The notes: generated by a model not told the origin, from the sequence alone. Positions 9,371 through 18,275 are shown, numbered from the stretch's first letter. The stretch: 64,000 nt of DNA from Granulosicoccaceae bacterium (GCA_020629835.1 JAHDCO010000005.1:64357-128356); one strand, 5' to 3'. A program made the numbers and translations.

Positions 9371-10507
9371 ATGAACGACAAACTGACAACGACCAAGGTC
9401 CCAACCACTCGCAGAAAATTTTTGAAATACGGTGCTTCTGCGGTAATCGCGGCCCCCTACATCACCAAGGTAAGTGCTGAGCCCACCACCATTAACATGC
9501 TGGCGTGGTACGGGCACGGCGAGCCAGATATGGTTGGTGCATTCGAAGAAGCCAATAACGTCAAGTTCCAGGCTAAGTACTACGCGGGGGGAGACAACAT
9601 GATGGCTCTTATCGCCCAATCGCCTCCAGGTACTTACGACATCATATTATCCGACGGCGAATTTGTTCAGCAGTTGAATGCTGCCGGCTACATCGAAGAA
9701 CTGGAGCCGGGCGACTACAACTTCGACGACATGCTGCATGAAGACTTCACGCAGTTTCCAGGTCATTGGGCTGATGGAAAACTCCACTCGGTCATGTTGA
9801 GGGCGGGTCACCTGGGTGTTTCATACAACAAGAACTTCGTTACTGCCGAAGAAGCCAAGAGTTATAAGTGCTTTTGGAAGCCAGAACTCAAAGGCAAAGT
9901 TGGCCATTTTGACTGGCACTTGCCTAGCTTGGGTCAAATGAGTTTGTTAGAAGGCAACGGTGCGGGCCTTTGGGATCTTGACGACGCAGCCTGGAAACAG
10001 GTTCAAGACACAACCTTGTCTCTGCGTCCACAAGTTGGCGGATACTTTGACTACGGCGGCACCTTCAACTCTTTAAAGAACGGCGAGATGCACGCAATGT
10101 GTGGTATCGGCGATTGGATCACGGGCGTTCTGGAAAAAGATGGGGCACCTGTGGCCTCAGTCATTCCCGATGAGGGTGGCATCCAGTGGACAGAATCCTA
10201 CTGCATTGGCAAAGGCAGTGAAAAAGCGGATATGGTGAAAGCCTTCATTCAATACATGCTCTCGCCAGAAGGGCAGGTGAAGTCTGCGCAAATGGCTGCT
10301 TATCCAGGTATCGTTATTACGAAAGCGGGCCGAAAGTTACTGAACGAAGTTGACCCCGTAGAAGCTCAGCGTACAGGTCAAGTAGACGGCATGGAAAACG
10401 ATCCCATCACCCTGATCAAAGAAGGTCGAATTCACTACAGAAATATCCCTGTGCAACAAAGTCTGGAAGATTGGAACGACTTCTGGTCAGAGTACAAAAA
10501 CGCGTAG
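9371..10507 (+). CDS. ABC transporter solute-binding protein, spermidine/putrescine (PotD) type, Tat signal
   Basis: Periplasmic receptor of a PotD-type ABC importer, 378 residues. The N-terminus carries a twin-arginine signal (TTRRKFLKYGASAV, residues 12-25) rather than a plain Sec signal. The mature part shows INMLAWYGH, then PGTYDIILSDGEFV and WTESYCIGKGS, as in family 1 polyamine-type binding proteins. Ligand unknown: polyamine, an amino-acid derivative or another small cation. It is followed by two permease genes and an ATPase gene, giving a full importer. A stem-loop at 10567-10591 sits between it and the first permease gene, probably to raise its share of transcript. Divergent promoters for this operon and the 9243 operon must share 9244-9370. 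Confidence 0.85.
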   Translation: MNDKLTTTKVPTTRRKFLKYGASAVIAAPYITKVSAEPTTINMLAWYGHGEPDMVGAFEEANNVKFQAKYYAGGDNMMALIAQSPPGTYDIILSDGEFVQQLNAAGYIEELEPGDYNFDDMLHEDFTQFPGHWADGKLHSVMLRAGHLGVSYNKNFVTAEEAKSYKCFWKPELKGKVGHFDWHLPSLGQMSLLEGNGAGLWDLDDAAWKQVQDTTLSLRPQVGGYFDYGGTFNSLKNGEMHAMCGIGDWITGVLEKDGAPVASVIPDEGGIQWTESYCIGKGSEKADMVKAFIQYMLSPEGQVKSAQMAAYPGIVITKAGRKLLNEVDPVEAQRTGQVDGMENDPITLIKEGRIHYRNIPVQQSLEDWNDFWSEYKNA

Positions 10508-10566
10508 GTCCATTACGCTAATCTCAGCGTTGATTAACTGTTCAATACTGAGTAAAACAAGACAGC

Positions 10567-10591
10567 GTCGCATCACTCACTGTGGTGCGAC
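10567..10591 (+). other. Intra-operon stem-loop after the PotD-type gene
   Basis: Stem GTCGCATCAC / GTGGTGCGAC, ten pairs including one G-U, with a 5-base loop (TCACT). It is extended by a further three pairs (CAG / CTG) across a one-base mismatch. It lies 59 bases after the binding-protein stop and 30 bases before the permease ATG, with no T tract beyond. This suits an mRNA-stabilising or partial-attenuation element rather than a full terminator. Confidence 0.7.
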
Positions 10592-10621
10592 ACTGCATTC
10601 TCTAGATTCTTTGTCCGGCCA

Positions 10622-11497
10622 ATGACCCAATCCGATTCAACTGCGAGTAACAACCGTTCAAGCCAACGCTTGTACGCATTAACGTGGCGGCTGCCCATTA
10701 TTGTGTGGCAGCTGCTGTTTTTCATCGGGCCGTTGTTGTTCCTGATTGCGATGTCGTTTTTTCTGGTCAAAAACTATCGAATGCACGAAGCGTTCGAAAT
10801 GGTTAATTGGCAGAAAATGTTCTCGCGGGCTTACTTTAAAGACGCCTATGTTTTCACACTCGGTATGGCAGCAGGGGCAACTGTCCTGTGTTCACTCATC
10901 GCGTTCCCGGCAGCCTTCGCCTTATCATTTAAAGTGTCAGAGAACACACGCCGTTGGGCGATCTTTTTCCTGATCATTCCGTTCTTTACTAGTTACTTGG
11001 TCAGAACCTTTTCTTGGTACGTCATCCTGTCGGAATCAGGCGTGGTGAATTCGTTGCTGCAATTTATCGGTCTTGGGCCATACACCATGCTCAACACCGT
11101 TTTCGGCACTATGGTCGGTTACCTAACCCTGACGCTTCCGCTGGTCATCGTGTTGCAAACCTTTTCGATGAGTCAGATTGATAAAAGCTACATTGAAGCT
11201 GCGTATAACCTGGGTTGTGGAAGGCTTCGAACCATCACATCTGTCATTATCCCGCTAGCGAAAACCGGGTTAATTATCGGTGCTGTGTTTTGCTTTATTT
11301 TGGCATTTGGTGATTTTGTCAGCCCGTATTATCTCGGCGGCTCAAAGCCTCCTACCTTATCGATACTCATCATCGACACCACCAAATCGGGTCAGCAATG
11401 GCCTCGTGCAGCGGTTGTGGCTATCGTTATGATGCTCACACTGTTCACCGTCGCTTTTGCCAGCATTGCGTACGCCTACCGGAAGCAGCAGCGATGA
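10622..11497 (+). CDS. ABC transporter permease, PotB type
   Basis: Inner-membrane permease of 291 residues with about six membrane segments. The cytoplasmic EAA loop that contacts the ATPase is EAAYNLGCGRLRTITSVIIP (about residues 192-211). The order binding protein, PotB-like, PotC-like, ATPase and the four-base overlap with the next permease gene support a single importer. The ATG at 10622 gives a soluble N-terminus of about 20 residues before the first membrane helix (PIIVWQLLFFIGPLLFL). Confidence 0.87.
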   Translation: MTQSDSTASNNRSSQRLYALTWRLPIIVWQLLFFIGPLLFLIAMSFFLVKNYRMHEAFEMVNWQKMFSRAYFKDAYVFTLGMAAGATVLCSLIAFPAAFALSFKVSENTRRWAIFFLIIPFFTSYLVRTFSWYVILSESGVVNSLLQFIGLGPYTMLNTVFGTMVGYLTLTLPLVIVLQTFSMSQIDKSYIEAAYNLGCGRLRTITSVIIPLAKTGLIIGAVFCFILAFGDFVSPYYLGGSKPPTLSILIIDTTKSGQQWPRAAVVAIVMMLTLFTVAFASIAYAYRKQQR

Positions 11498-12294
11498 GAA
11501 GTGAGCGCATCAGTGGCTGGATACTCAAGGCGTATTTAGTTGTTATCTTCCTGTTTGTCTTTGCGCCCATCATTGCAAGCGTTGTATTTTCATTTAATTC
11601 ACAACGCTTCCCAACCATACCACTGGGCAGTTTTTCGCTTGAGTGGTACGAGAAGATTTTCAACGACGCAGATGTCTGGACCGCTGCCCGGACCAGCGTA
11701 ATCGTGGCCCTGTGCACAGCAGTTCTCTCCACCTGTATCGGGTTTGCAACCGCCTATACCGATTATCGCTACCAGTTTCGTTTTAAAGGTGCCTTTTTGG
11801 CGTTAGCGCTATTACCACCCACCGTTCCGCTGATCATTCTTGCATTGGCCATGCTGGCGTGGTTCTCAAAGCTAGGGATTTCAGGCCAAATCAGCAGCAT
11901 CATATTTGCGCATACCGTGCTTTGCTCTCCGTTCGCGATGGCTATCATACGGTTACGCTTGTCTCAAATGGATGAAAATCTCGAGGCCGCCGCCTGGAAC
12001 TTAGGCGCCTCTCAGTGGGCCACCATGCGTTCAGTCATTGTGCCTTTCACTCGGCCTGCGATTATTGCGTCCTTCTGCCTGACAGCGGCCGTCTCTTTTG
12101 ATGAATTTGCGGTAGCGTGGTTTGTGTCCGGATTGAACAAAACCATCCCCGTGGTGATTCTGGAAATCGTGCAGGGCAATATCGACCCACAAGTGAATGC
12201 GATTGGTACCTTGGTATTTGTGACATCCATGACACTGGTCATCATTGCGCAGGTGCTGATTATGACCTCACAAAAGCGCGATAAGATAAGCTGA
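11494..12294 (+). CDS. ABC transporter permease, PotC type
   Basis: Second permease of the polyamine-type importer, 266 residues. The ATG at 11494 is chosen because it overlaps the previous stop (ATGA) and puts the first membrane helix right after a short basic N-terminus (MRSERISGW). The frame is open farther upstream only through the preceding gene. The EAA loop reads EAAAWNLGASQWATMRSVIV. The ATPase gene begins 3 bases after the stop. Confidence 0.87.
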   Translation: MRSERISGWILKAYLVVIFLFVFAPIIASVVFSFNSQRFPTIPLGSFSLEWYEKIFNDADVWTAARTSVIVALCTAVLSTCIGFATAYTDYRYQFRFKGAFLALALLPPTVPLIILALAMLAWFSKLGISGQISSIIFAHTVLCSPFAMAIIRLRLSQMDENLEAAAWNLGASQWATMRSVIVPFTRPAIIASFCLTAAVSFDEFAVAWFVSGLNKTIPVVILEIVQGNIDPQVNAIGTLVFVTSMTLVIIAQVLIMTSQKRDKIS

Positions 12295-12297
12295 ATT

Positions 12298-13425
12298 ATG
12301 AACGACACATTGGTTGAATTTCGCCAGGTAGTTAAGCGCTTCGATGACTTCGTCGCGGTTAAGAACCTGAATCTCAGTATCGCCGAAGGGGAGTTTGTTG
12401 CGCTAATGGGGCCGTCTGGTTGCGGCAAAACAACCACGTTGCGCATGCTAGCTGGTTTAGAGAAACCCACCTCGGGAGACATCCTTTTGAACGGGCAGGT
12501 GATGAACGAGGTCAGCGCCAGCGAACGTGATACGCCGATGGTGTGGCAATCATTGGCCTTGTTTCCTTTTTTAAACGCTCGTCAAAATGTCGAGTTTGGC
12601 TTGAAAATGCGGGGGGTTGATTCAGCTGAGCGAAAGAAGCGAGCCATTCATTGGCTCGAAAGGCTTGATATGGGGGAATTCATTGAGCGTCCAGTCAATC
12701 AGCTATCCGGTGGCCAACGCCAACGAGTAGCACTGGCCAGATCCCTTGTTATTGAACCGAAAATACTGTTATTGGATGAGCCGTTGTCGGCCCTGGACGC
12801 CCATTTAGTTATTCGAATGCAGGGCGTACTCAGCAAATTGCAGAAGGAGCTGGGTATTACTTTTGTCTACGTTACCCACTCTCAATCTGAAGCCTTTGCT
12901 ATGGCTGACCGTGTAGTGATTATGGGTAACGGTGATGTTGCGCAGGTAGGCAGTTCTCGAGAGATCTATCGCGCTCCTGCGAATAAATTCGTTGCCCAAT
13001 TTGTTGGACGAAATAATATCGTCAGCGGTAAAGTCATATCGGTAGATAATGGCTTGGTACACTTTAAAACAGCATTTGGCACCTTCTCAATGCGTAGTCC
13101 AAAAAATACAGCCATTGAGCTAGACCAATCGATAGATCTCTCCATTGCTGCTGATCGATTGAGTGTTGAAGCACGACCGCACGGCGCTGAAGAGATTTCA
13201 CAAATCAAAAGCGGTACAACAAACTCTGAACCCAATCAGGTGCATTGCACATTAATTTCTGAAGAGTTTGTGGGTGCCGTGGTTACTTTGTTTTTCGAAA
13301 CCAACGATGGCACAGAATTCATGGTGCAAGTGCAAGAGCGCGAGCTTGATGAACTGAATATCTCTCAAGACGCCAACTACATCTTGTCCTGGTCGGTTGA
13401 TGCGGCGCACTTGTTGGACAATTAG
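12298..13425 (+). CDS. ABC transporter ATP-binding protein, PotA type
   Basis: Energising ATPase of the importer, 375 residues. The Walker A motif GPSGCGKTT lies near residue 38, the signature [15 protein letters not shown] near 137, and Walker B ILLLDEPLSALD follows with the switch His in YVTHSQSEA. The C-terminal 130 residues form the TOBE regulatory region of PotA/MalK-type ATPases (with VGRNNIVSGKV at its start). The Q-loop segment has TPMVWQSLALFPFLNARQN, with MVWQ in place of the more usual MVFQ. Last gene of the transporter; no clear terminator follows. Confidence 0.9.
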   Translation: MNDTLVEFRQVVKRFDDFVAVKNLNLSIAEGEFVALMGPSGCGKTTTLRMLAGLEKPTSGDILLNGQVMNEVSASERDTPMVWQSLALFPFLNARQNVEFGLKMRGVDSAERKKRAIHWLERLDMGEFIERPVNQLSGGQRQRVALARSLVIEPKILLLDEPLSALDAHLVIRMQGVLSKLQKELGITFVYVTHSQSEAFAMADRVVIMGNGDVAQVGSSREIYRAPANKFVAQFVGRNNIVSGKVISVDNGLVHFKTAFGTFSMRSPKNTAIELDQSIDLSIAADRLSVEARPHGAEEISQIKSGTTNSEPNQVHCTLISEEFVGAVVTLFFETNDGTEFMVQVQERELDELNISQDANYILSWSVDAAHLLDN

Positions 13426-13488
13426 ATAAACAGTCGGGAAAGGTAAGTCGCCACATTTACGTCCACCTTTTTAGACTTAAAACCTTAC

Positions 13489-13812
13489 ATGGCCAAACTA
13501 CGCAAGCTGTTAATTGAAGAGCTGGAAAAAATTCCCGGCATCGATATCCATTTATGGGATTCAGAGCGGGACTTTTTGGTTATCGACTACCACGGTAAAG
13601 AAGTGGCTCATTTCCATGGCAATAACGAGCTGGATGTACGATTATCTCGGGCGATTGTGAAGCGTGAGGGTTTAACCCATGCTCCCGATCGAATAGGTCA
13701 TCGCGATCGGAAAAATGGAAGCACCTGGCTGGTTGTGCGTTTCACGCGCCACAGCCATCTAGCCGAAATGGTCCGACTGGTAAAGATGGCAATGGCGCTT
13801 AGACAAAACTAA
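13489..13812 (+). CDS. Small DUF5519 (luciferase-domain-like) protein
   Basis: 107-residue protein. The segments EVAHFHGNNELDVRLSR and RKNGSTWLVVRFTRHSHL resemble the DUF5519 family (annotated as luciferase-like only because the domain occurs beside other proteins; its function is unknown). An AHFHG motif is the likeliest functional site. It starts 63 bases after the ATPase stop on the same strand and could be the last gene of the transporter operon. It has no signal peptide and is probably cytoplasmic. Assignment is by motif recall and moderately sure. Confidence 0.55.
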   Translation: MAKLRKLLIEELEKIPGIDIHLWDSERDFLVIDYHGKEVAHFHGNNELDVRLSRAIVKREGLTHAPDRIGHRDRKNGSTWLVVRFTRHSHLAEMVRLVKMAMALRQN

Positions 13813-13940
13813 CGTTATAACAAATCAGACTAAGCGCTAATCATGTGCTCGAGAGGCAGGGTTGTCATCGACAGCGGAGCAAATCGAGAAAGTATTCGGT
13901 ATGCCTCGACCCATCAAATTATTTATCCTCGACTGGAAAC

Positions 13941-13958
13941 GTGTCACTTTTCTGTAAC
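13941..13958 (+). promoter_or_regulatory. Pho box (PhoB site) upstream of phoX
   Basis: GTGTCAC-TTTT-CTGTAAC: two 7-base direct repeats with a 4-base spacer, matching the CTGTCAT-N4-CTGTCAT pattern of PhoB sites at 11 of 14 positions. It ends 57 bases before the phoX ATG. In PhoB promoters this element replaces the -35 box; a weak TAGAGT -10 candidate lies about 10 bases downstream. It implies induction on phosphate starvation. Confidence 0.8.
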
Positions 13959-14015
13959 AAAGGTTCGCTAGAGTCTGCGCAGCATATTAACCACTCACTA
14001 GTTAAGGATTTGCGC

Positions 14016-15923
14016 ATGACCGACCGTATTGACCACAGTGAAGAACTATCGTTTGACGATTATGATGAGCAGCTGAACCCAAAGCCAGAGGAGAACGACT
14101 TTGATCGTGTCCTGGAAGTTGCGTTAACCCGACGTGGCTTACTCAAAGGTGTATTGGCCGTGGGCAGCGTAGCCACCTTAGGTTCGCTGAGCACATTGGT
14201 GCCGAATGAGGCGGTGGCGGCAACCAGTCGTTTTGCTTTTAGCCCGATCGACGCAAATACGTTAGACGACATCACTGTTCCGCCAGGTTATTCGTCGCAG
14301 GTGGTTGCCAAATGGGGCGACCCTCTGTGGTCTGACGGTGCCGAGTTTGATCACGCCACTCGTGGGACCGCTGCGTCACAAGCGGTATCGATAGGGGACA
14401 ACATTGATGGTATGGAAGTGTTTGCCCACGGTGATAAAACGTTATTGGTGTTGAATAACGAGTACACCAATCGGAAGATTATCTGGGGTAATCGCGCTGA
14501 AGGTGCATCAGAAACAGACGACGATGTAAATAAGGGCAAGATGGCGCACGGACTGACAGTGGTTGAGATTTCGAAATCGGCAACAGGAGAGTGGGGCGTT
14601 GTCAAGGACAGCCCGTACAACCGGCGTGTAACTCCAGACACACCTATGGAAATGACAGGTCCGGCCACTGGCCACGATTTGCTGAAAACCGCAGCCGACC
14701 CGGCGGGTACAACACCATTAGGCACGTGGAACAACTGTGGTAACGGTCAAACGCCTTGGGGCACTTACCTGGCGTGTGAAGAGAATTTCAACGGGTATTT
14801 TTCGGCTGCCGATGAAGATCACAAGGTGTCGCCAGAACTCAAGCGCTACGGCGTTTCGTCAAAAGACTGGGGTTATGGCTGGGCCAAAGTAGATGAACGC
14901 TTTGATGTTAGCAAGCACCCAACAGAACCAAACCGATTCGGTTATGTTGTGGAAATTGACCCGCGCAACCCAGACGCTGCTCCTAAGAAGCGCAGTGCGT
15001 TGGGTCGCTTCAAACACGAGAATGCTGAGCTTGTCCTGAACGGTGACGGCCGTGTGGTGGTGTACATGGGTGATGACGAGCGCGGTGAGTTCTTATACCG
15101 TTTTGTATCCAACGGTGTTTACGCACCGGGTGGTGATACGGACTCTTTATTAGAAGACGGCAAACTGTACGCGGCGAAGTTCCATGATACTGGGGCGGGC
15201 GAATGGCTGGAATTGACACCGGAAGCTACCGGTATGGCTTCAATGGCCGAAGTATGTGTTTATACGCGTCAAGCGGCATCTGCACTGGGTGCAACTACTA
15301 TGGATCGTCCGGAGTGGGTTTCTGCTAACCCAACAGCACCTGAAGTGTATTGCGCACTGACGAACAACAAGAACCGCGGTATCAAGCCAAACGCCGGTGG
15401 AGACCTGACACCGGTTGGTGGGCCAAATCCACGGGAAAAAAATCTCTACGGTCAAGTGGTGCGTTGGAGACCCAATGGCGGCGATCACACAAGTAATGGC
15501 TTTGCCTGGGATCTATTCGTTATGGCGGGTAACCCTAAGGTTAAAAATGGCCTCGAGGCCGGTTCTGATAACGTCTCAGAAGCCAACATGTTTAATTCAC
15601 CGGATGGTTTGAAGTTCGACTCTAATGGTTTACTGTGGATTCAAACTGATGGAAATTACTCGAATGAAGGCGACTTCGAAGGTCACGGTAACAACCAGAT
15701 GTTAGCTGGTGACCCAGCCACGGGCGAAATTCGGCGCTTCTTAGTAGGTCCCAACGAGTGTGAAGTAACCGGGATGACGTGGAGCGCAGATAAGCGAACC
15801 ATGTTTGTTGGTATTCAACACCCTGGTGAGCGCGGAAACAGCCACTGGCCAGATGGCGGTGATGCCGTGCCACGTTCGGCGGTTATCGCAATCACCCGCG
15901 ACGACGGCGGTATGATGGGCTAA
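14016..15923 (+). CDS. phoX: PhoX family (DUF839) secreted alkaline phosphatase
   Basis: Calcium/iron-type alkaline phosphatase family that releases phosphate from organic esters outside the inner membrane; 635 residues. The ATG at 14016 starts a Tat signal (LTRRGLLKGVLAVGSVATLG, residues about 37-56) typical of PhoX, which folds in the cytoplasm before export. DUF839 hallmarks include NNEYTNRKI near residue 150, GPATGHDL, NNCGNGQTPWGTYLACEENFNGYF and a C-terminal DGLKFDSNGLLWIQTDG followed by QHPGERG. A Pho box sits 57 bases upstream, supporting control by PhoB. The start farther upstream in the same frame was rejected since it would run through the Pho box and lack a signal at the N-terminus. 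Confidence 0.9.
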   Translation: MTDRIDHSEELSFDDYDEQLNPKPEENDFDRVLEVALTRRGLLKGVLAVGSVATLGSLSTLVPNEAVAATSRFAFSPIDANTLDDITVPPGYSSQVVAKWGDPLWSDGAEFDHATRGTAASQAVSIGDNIDGMEVFAHGDKTLLVLNNEYTNRKIIWGNRAEGASETDDDVNKGKMAHGLTVVEISKSATGEWGVVKDSPYNRRVTPDTPMEMTGPATGHDLLKTAADPAGTTPLGTWNNCGNGQTPWGTYLACEENFNGYFSAADEDHKVSPELKRYGVSSKDWGYGWAKVDERFDVSKHPTEPNRFGYVVEIDPRNPDAAPKKRSALGRFKHENAELVLNGDGRVVVYMGDDERGEFLYRFVSNGVYAPGGDTDSLLEDGKLYAAKFHDTGAGEWLELTPEATGMASMAEVCVYTRQAASALGATTMDRPEWVSANPTAPEVYCALTNNKNRGIKPNAGGDLTPVGGPNPREKNLYGQVVRWRPNGGDHTSNGFAWDLFVMAGNPKVKNGLEAGSDNVSEANMFNSPDGLKFDSNGLLWIQTDGNYSNEGDFEGHGNNQMLAGDPATGEIRRFLVGPNECEVTGMTWSADKRTMFVGIQHPGERGNSHWPDGGDAVPRSAVIAITRDDGGMMG

Positions 15924-15936
15924 AGGGTTTATGTAA

Positions 15937-15962
15937 ATCCGCCTGCACAAAAGCAGGCGGAT
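15937..15962 (+). terminator. Strong hairpin after phoX
   Basis: Perfect 10-bp stem ATCCGCCTGC / GCAGGCGGAT with a 6-base loop (ACAAAA), 13 bases after the stop. It lacks a good T tract, so termination may be partial, or it may protect the 3' end of the mRNA. Confidence 0.6.
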
Positions 15963-15975
15963 CTGCATTAGGCCA

Positions 15976-16029
15976 ATTGCGTTGTTTATTGCGTTGTTTA
16001 TTGCGTTGTTTATTGCGTTGTTTATTGCG
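15976..16029. repeat. 12-bp tandem repeat, 4.5 copies
   Basis: Four exact copies of ATTGCGTTGTTT plus a half copy (ATTGCG), head to tail, between two converging genes. Copy number could vary between strains through slipped replication. No coding or hairpin role is visible. Confidence 0.93.
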
Positions 16030-16036
16030 CTATTTC

Positions 16037-16085
16037 AAGCCCCATCTTTTTACTTCGATAAGATTCAAGTGAGGGTGGGGCTTTT
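16037..16085. terminator. Bidirectional terminator candidate
   Basis: Stem AAGCCCCATC / GGTGGGGCTT (10 pairs with one G-T), long loop holding a second small stem (ACTT / AAGT), then TTTT on the + strand. It lies between phoX and the convergent racemase-like gene. Confidence 0.6.
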
Positions 16086-16104
16086 CATTCGCTGAACAAA
16101 GCGG

Positions 16105-17178
16105 TTAAACCGCATACTGTTGCACGGCCTTCTCATTCCAATTAATACCCGATCCAGGTTCGTCACCGGCGGTTACGTAACCGTGCTCTACCGTGACAGG
16201 ATTAGCCAAGATAGGATTCCACCAATCGGCGTACTCCAACCAATGTGCCGTGGGCGTGCAACTTAAAAGCTGTGCACTGACTTCAGGCCATAAATGACTC
16301 GACACCAGGCGTTGTCGGTTGTGTGCTGCAGCGGCTGCACGCAGCCAACCGGTCACACCACCGATTTTCATCACATCCAACATAACAAGGTCTGATGCAT
16401 CAGCGTCCAGTGCGTGACTCATATCCAGCGTACCCCACCAATTCTCACCGGTTTGAATGGGCGTTTGCACAGCTTGGGTGACCGCCGCGTGGCCTATATA
16501 GTCGTGCGCAAGTGTGGGTTCCTCAACCCACGTTAACCCTTCCGCATCGAGTACGCTGATTCTTTGCCTGGCTTCTTCGGGTGTGAGCGATTGATTGTAA
16601 TCAACCATAATCGCAACATCACTGCCAGCCGCTTTTCTAATGGCCTGACAAACTTCGATATCTTCTTTGACCGTGGGGTATCCGATTTTGGCTTTCATGC
16701 CCAAAAAGCCTTCATCCGCCCACTGTTTTGCGGCATTTGCACAACCCTGAACACCGTCGTAACCAATCGGAGCATAAGCTTTGATAGGTTTCGCCGTACC
16801 GCCTAACATAGATACCAGACTCAGATTACAACCACGCGCATGCGCATCCCACAGAGCCATGTCAATACCGGCTAATGCCATTCCGACGAGCCCTTGTGTA
16901 CCCAAAAGGCGGAAACGTTTGGACAGTTGTTGTTCGATTTCTGCAGGCGTTAGCACTTCGCCGCAAATCAATTCACCAATGTTCTGAAGTAATTCGGCGC
17001 AGGGCTTGAGTGCGGCTGGCGTATAAGTAAAAATTATGCTGTGACCGGTTATCCCTGAGTCGGTAAGCACATCGACAAGAATCAGGGGGGAGGCTTGTAT
17101 TTCTCCGCTGGCAGTTTTGTGTGGGGTACTTAGTGGAACCAAAACCGTTCTGGCCGTAAAGGATTTTATTTTGTGCAT
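16105..17178 (-). CDS. Mandelate-racemase-like enzyme (enolase superfamily)
   Basis: 357 residues, against 359 for Pseudomonas putida mandelate racemase. The known catalytic and metal residues of that enzyme all appear here at a constant offset of -2: K162 and K164 (MKAKIGYP), D193 (MVDYNQSL), E219 (VEEPTLAHDYIGH), E245 (GENWWG), D268 (LDVMKIGGVTGW), H295 (SSHLW) and E315 (TPTAHWLE). The N-terminal capping domain (residues 1-130) also matches in layout. It is expected to abstract the alpha proton of a 2-hydroxy- or related carboxylate using Mg2+, in the cytoplasm. Divergent from a class IV aminotransferase. It could be a racemase for mandelate or a relative acting on another aryl or alkyl hydroxyacid; residues lining the substrate pocket were not compared. 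Confidence 0.82.
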   Translation of the reverse strand: MHKIKSFTARTVLVPLSTPHKTASGEIQASPLILVDVLTDSGITGHSIIFTYTPAALKPCAELLQNIGELICGEVLTPAEIEQQLSKRFRLLGTQGLVGMALAGIDMALWDAHARGCNLSLVSMLGGTAKPIKAYAPIGYDGVQGCANAAKQWADEGFLGMKAKIGYPTVKEDIEVCQAIRKAAGSDVAIMVDYNQSLTPEEARQRISVLDAEGLTWVEEPTLAHDYIGHAAVTQAVQTPIQTGENWWGTLDMSHALDADASDLVMLDVMKIGGVTGWLRAAAAAHNRQRLVSSHLWPEVSAQLLSCTPTAHWLEYADWWNPILANPVTVEHGYVTAGDEPGSGINWNEKAVQQYAV

Positions 17179-17390
17179 GCTTTCTTTTGGCTTATCACTG
17201 CGCTTTCATGTAATCGGGTAGTTCTAGCCCATCAATACCTGCGAGATTGCTAACCTGAAAATGAAGGATAGCGCCCGGGCACAAGAGAAAATTTTGACTT
17301 CACAAGGTTGATAGTTGATATACAGGGTGTGGTGTTATTACTGGTGACAGTCACAGTGTTGTAAATAGGACCTACAGGACGGAGAACAAA

Positions 17391-18275
17391 TTGTCAGATT
17401 TTTCACTAGGCGCAGCCTTCATTGATGGGGATATCGTCCCGGTTACGGAAGCTAAAATCTCAATTTTGGATTGGGGGTTTCTGCATTCGGATGCAACGTA
17501 CGATGTTGTACACGTTTGGAATGGAAAATTTTTCCGGTTGGAAGATCATCTGGATCGATTTTTTGCGGGTATGGCCCGTTTGCGGATGTCCATACCCTAC
17601 GAACGCGAGTCGTTGCGCTCGATTTTAAGCCAATGCGTGAAGGCCAGCGGCTTGCGTGATGCCTATGTCGAGATGATTACGACCCGCGGGGTACCCAGTC
17701 CGGGATCACGTGACCCCAGAACGTGTGAAAACCGGTTTTATGCATTCGCGATACCGTTTGTTTGGATAACGCCTCCGGAATCCAAACTGAATCTTGTCAT
17801 AAGCCAGCAGCAACGAATACCCGCAGCGTCTGTCGATCCCACGATTAAAAATTATCACTGGCTGGACCTCGTGATGGGTCAGTTTGAAGCGTATGACAAA
17901 GGAGCGGAAACCGCGGTCGTTGTTGATGCTCAGGGAAACCTGATGGAGGGACCGGGTTTCAATATTTTTGCTGTTAAAGGTTCGAGTATCACAACACCTG
18001 CGAGTGGGGTTCTCGAAGGCATTACCCGGAAGACCGCCATAGAAATCGCAATCGATAAAGGGTACGAAGTCCGTCAATCACCGTTGAGCCCTGAATTAGC
18101 CCGCTGCGCTGATGAAGTCTTTGCAACCAGTACAGCAGGTGGGGTTATGCCGATCACCACCATAGACGGCAAGAACGTGGGGGAGGGATCCATCGGCCCC
18201 ATTACTTCAGAAATACAAAGGGCGTACTGGGCCCTGCATGAAGATCCTATGTATTCAACGGCCATCGACTTCTAA
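17391..18275 (+). CDS. Class IV pyridoxal-phosphate aminotransferase (branched-chain / D-amino-acid type)
   Basis: Fold type IV PLP enzyme of 294 residues. It starts FIDGDIVPVTEAKISILDWGFLHSDATYDV, the usual N-terminal region. The catalytic Lys is in PTIKNYHWLD (about residue 149). The cofactor-binding EGPGFNIF and TPASGVLEGITRK motifs follow, then TSTAGGVMP near residue 250. The start is TTG at 17391 with GGAG nine bases upstream. The DWGFLHSDA and EMITTRG loops are close to those of amine transaminases and D-amino-acid aminotransferases, but the substrate cannot be fixed. A TTGACT element near 17294 with a TATACA about 19 bases later is a weak promoter candidate. Divergent from the racemase-like gene. 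Confidence 0.83.
   Translation: MSDFSLGAAFIDGDIVPVTEAKISILDWGFLHSDATYDVVHVWNGKFFRLEDHLDRFFAGMARLRMSIPYERESLRSILSQCVKASGLRDAYVEMITTRGVPSPGSRDPRTCENRFYAFAIPFVWITPPESKLNLVISQQQRIPAASVDPTIKNYHWLDLVMGQFEAYDKGAETAVVVDAQGNLMEGPGFNIFAVKGSSITTPASGVLEGITRKTAIEIAIDKGYEVRQSPLSPELARCADEVFATSTAGGVMPITTIDGKNVGEGSIGPITSEIQRAYWALHEDPMYSTAIDF

Noticed and set aside
13845-14015. Longer N-terminus for PhoX
   Set aside because: It runs through the Pho box and would put the Tat signal inside the protein.
15976-16029. CRISPR-like array
   Set aside because: The repeat is only 12 bp with no spacers; it is a plain tandem repeat.
17344-17354. GTGACAGTCAC palindrome before the aminotransferase gene
   Set aside because: Only an 11-base core with poor extension; short symmetrical sequences of this size occur by chance.
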